Origin: Streptomyces sp. NBC_01689 | GTDB taxonomy: Bacteria > Actinomycetota > Actinomycetes > Streptomycetales > Streptomycetaceae | DNA length: 64,000 bases | Assembly (NCBI RefSeq): GCF_036250675.1 | Contig: NZ_CP109592.1 | Span: 7,006,001-7,070,000, forward strand | Direction of reading: 5' to 3' | Shown here: piece by piece, positions 62,384 through 64,000 of the stretch | Layout of the letters: the number at the start of each line of letters is the position of its first letter | How positions within the stretch are numbered: the first letter of the stretch is position 1 | Notes under the pieces: generated by a model | What the model was told of the DNA's origin: nothing | Databases searched by the model: none | Seen by the model: the letters and a program-made list of their open reading frames with translations, nothing else | Made by a program: the position numbers and the translations under genes

Positions 62384-63352
62384 TCACATGCGGGCGGCGC
62401 GGCCCTCGAGGACGGCCGTCCGGCACGCGGCCGGGCCGCCCCAGGCGGTGCGCAGGACGCGGGCCCTGGTCAGCCACAGGGACAGGTCGTACTCCGCCGT
62501 GTAGCCGATCGCGCCGTGCAGCTGCAGTGCGGTGCGCGCGGTGGCGTACGCGGCCTCGCAGGCGGTGACCTTGGCCGCGGCGACGTCGGCCGGGGCCATG
62601 GTCAGGGCGGCCCCGAAGAGCAGCGGGCGCGCGAAGTCCAGGGCGGTCCTCGCGTCGGCGAGCCGGTGCTTGACGGCCTGGAAGGAACCGACGGGGACCC
62701 CGAACTGGGTGCGGCGCCGGACGTGGGCGACCGTCCGGTCGAGGAGCGCGAGACCCACGCCGAGGGCCTGGGCCGCGGTGGCGAGCCGGGCCCAGGTGAC
62801 GGCGTGCTCCACGGGAGGCGCGCAGCACAGGAGTTCACCGCCCGCGGTCAGCGGGGTGAGGCGGCGGGCCGGGTCCAGACAGCCGCGGACCGGCCCGTGA
62901 CCGGGGGCCAGCCGCAGTTCGCCGGCCGTCAGGGCGAGACGGACGGCCGCCGTGTCGCCGTCCGGCGCGTACGCACCGTCGAGGGCCAGGGTCGCCGACG
63001 CCTCGCCCGCGACCAGTGCCGGAAGCAGCCGTCCGGCGGGGCCGGGGTCCGCCAGCTCCGCCAGCAGCGCCGCCGCCGCGACCGTCTCGGCCAGCGGTCC
63101 CGGAACCGCGTGCCGCCCCAGCTCGACGAAGGCCACGGCCAGTTCCACCGGGAGCGGACCCACCCCCGTGTGGGCGGGCGGTACCGCCAGCGCGAACACG
63201 CCCGCCCCGGCCACCCGGGACCACAGCGCTCGGCCGCGGGCGGGCGCGCCCCGGCTCCACTCGCGTACGGCCGACGGCGTGTCCGCGGCCGTCAGCATCG
63301 CGTCGAGGGAGTCCGCGAACGCGCGCTGTTCGGTGTCGAGGAGGAGGCGCAT
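62384..63352 (-). CDS. acyl-CoA dehydrogenase family protein, shorter partner
   Basis: 322 residues, shorter than usual (~380). It has N-terminal helices (LLLDTEQRAFADSLDAML), a poorly conserved middle domain, and a C-terminal helical domain with RRRTQFGVPVGSFQAVKHRL, LQLHGAIGYTAEYDLSLWLT. Such sequences are often the partner of a second acyl-CoA dehydrogenase in heteromeric enzymes of steroid or long-chain substrates. ATG 63352 overlaps the stop of the upstream dehydrogenase (TGATG), and GGAGG lies close upstream. Confidence 0.88.
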   Translation of the reverse strand: MRLLLDTEQRAFADSLDAMLTAADTPSAVREWSRGAPARGRALWSRVAGAGVFALAVPPAHTGVGPLPVELAVAFVELGRHAVPGPLAETVAAAALLAELADPGPAGRLLPALVAGEASATLALDGAYAPDGDTAAVRLALTAGELRLAPGHGPVRGCLDPARRLTPLTAGGELLCCAPPVEHAVTWARLATAAQALGVGLALLDRTVAHVRRRTQFGVPVGSFQAVKHRLADARTALDFARPLLFGAALTMAPADVAAAKVTACEAAYATARTALQLHGAIGYTAEYDLSLWLTRARVLRTAWGGPAACRTAVLEGRAARM

Positions 63353-64000
63353 CAGCGGCGGCCCTTCGGCAGGCCGAGCAGACGCTCGGCGACGATGTCG
63401 CGCTGGATCTCGTTGGTACCGGCGTAGATCGGGCCGGCGAGGGAGAACACGTACCCCTCGGACCACTCCGTGTCCGTCGTCTCGCCCTCCTGGCCGAGGA
63501 GATCGAGCGCGGTCTCGTGCAGCGCGATGTCGTACTCGGACCAGAAGACCTTGTTCAGGCTGGCCTCCGGCCCGATGGTCCCGCCGTCCAGGAAGCGGGA
63601 GGCGAGGGTGTGGGCGAAGAGCTGGTAGGCGCGGGCGCCGATCAGCGCGTCCGCCACCCGCTCCGCGGCCCACGCCGGGCTGTCCCGGCTTCGCCACAGG
63701 GCGAACAGCCGGTCCGCGGCGGCCAGGAAGCGCCCCGGGGAGCGGAGCCGCAGCCCCCGCTCGTCGGCGGCCGTCGCCATGGCGATCCGCCAGCCCTGTC
63801 CGGGCTCGCCGATCACGTCCTCGTCGGGGACGAAGACCTCGTCCAGGAAGATCTCGGCGAAGGCCGGCTTCCCGTCGAGACGGCCGACCGGCCGGACCGT
63901 GACACCCGGGTCGCGCAGGCCGAACATCAGATACGTCAGCCCCTGGTGGGGTTTCGGCGCGTCCGGATCGCTGCGGAACAGCCCGAAGGCGCGATCGGCG
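63352..64000 (-). CDS. acyl-CoA dehydrogenase family protein, C-terminal part (runs off the right edge)
   Basis: The open frame continues through the window edge, so the ATG at 63927 is internal. The visible part begins ADRAFGLFRSDPDAPKPHQG, then LTYLMFGL, and includes FAEIFLDEVFVPDEDVIGEP, GQGWRIAMATAADERGL and the C-terminal SLAGPIYAGTNEIQRDIVAE typical of FAD acyl-CoA dehydrogenases. The N-terminal half is outside the window. It pairs with the downstream shorter dehydrogenase (1-bp overlap). Confidence 0.92.
   Translation of the reverse strand, partial: ADRAFGLFRSDPDAPKPHQGLTYLMFGLRDPGVTVRPVGRLDGKPAFAEIFLDEVFVPDEDVIGEPGQGWRIAMATAADERGLRLRSPGRFLAAADRLFALWRSRDSPAWAAERVADALIGARAYQLFAHTLASRFLDGGTIGPEASLNKVFWSEYDIALHETALDLLGQEGETTDTEWSEGYVFSLAGPIYAGTNEIQRDIVAERLLGLPKGRR

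Noticed and set aside
1..64000. CRISPR arrays, tRNA/rRNA genes, insertion sequences, prophage or integration sites
   Set aside because: No regularly spaced repeats, no tRNA cloverleaf, no transposase or integrase motifs and no flanking direct repeats were seen. Gene order and composition look like core chromosome.

Overview
The window is a high-GC actinobacterial chromosome segment, almost certainly from a Streptomyces. The evidence is the strong G/C bias at third codon positions, frequent GTG starts, many genes that begin about 7 nt after a -10 element, and a gene order (ileS-traR-lspA-rluD, dnaE, the his and trp blocks, lgt, gltBD) that I recognise from Streptomyces. I see no tRNA or rRNA genes, insertion sequences, prophage or CRISPR array. 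It looks like core chromosome rather than an island.

Layout. 1-6854: the 5' part of ileS with a T-box leader on the minus strand, then a zinc-finger TraR/DksA protein, lspA, an RluD-type pseudouridine synthase, a GNAT acetyltransferase and a Na+/H+ antiporter. 7014-13663: MscS-like channel, dienelactone-hydrolase-like enzyme, PhoD phosphatase with a Tat signal, a membrane-anchored DsbA-like oxidoreductase, a membrane protein and a DUF2252 protein. 13955-26413: dnaE, a 58-aa small protein, an NYN-domain protein, an ABC exporter (ATPase, a 47-aa linking ORF, permease), a membrane protein, a YbaK deacylase, a Lon-substrate-binding-domain protein, an unknown cytosolic protein and a beta-helix/membrane protein.

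26588-40942 is amino-acid biosynthesis. The histidine operon is hisD-hisC-hisB-(30-aa ORF)-(54-aa membrane protein)-hisH-priA-ridA-hisF, almost entirely joined by 4-bp start/stop overlaps. hisI lies next to trpE. The tryptophan-associated membrane protein, HGxxPAAW and DUF2752 genes follow, then trpC-trpM-trpB-trpA. No trpF, trpD, trpG, hisG or hisE is present. PriA keeps the residues for the dual HisA/TrpF reaction.

41058-43127 carries a second DsbA-like protein and lgt, so both lgt and lspA of the lipoprotein pathway lie in this window. 43181-51189 is a minus-strand operon of seven genes: four ADP-ribosylglycohydrolase paralogues (two with intact metal ligands, one variant, one degenerate), a ribokinase, a type III CoA-transferase and a CitE/HpcH-type lyase. 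This is the most unusual unit here and a candidate ADP-ribose/ribose salvage or de-ADP-ribosylation module. A VIT1/CCC1 metal transporter diverges from it.

52574-58619 is gltB-gltD, preceded by two GlnR-like boxes. The right end has a GH46 chitosanase, a zinc-finger rhomboid protease, a VWA-domain protein coupled to HutD, and two coupled acyl-CoA dehydrogenases, the last one running off the window.
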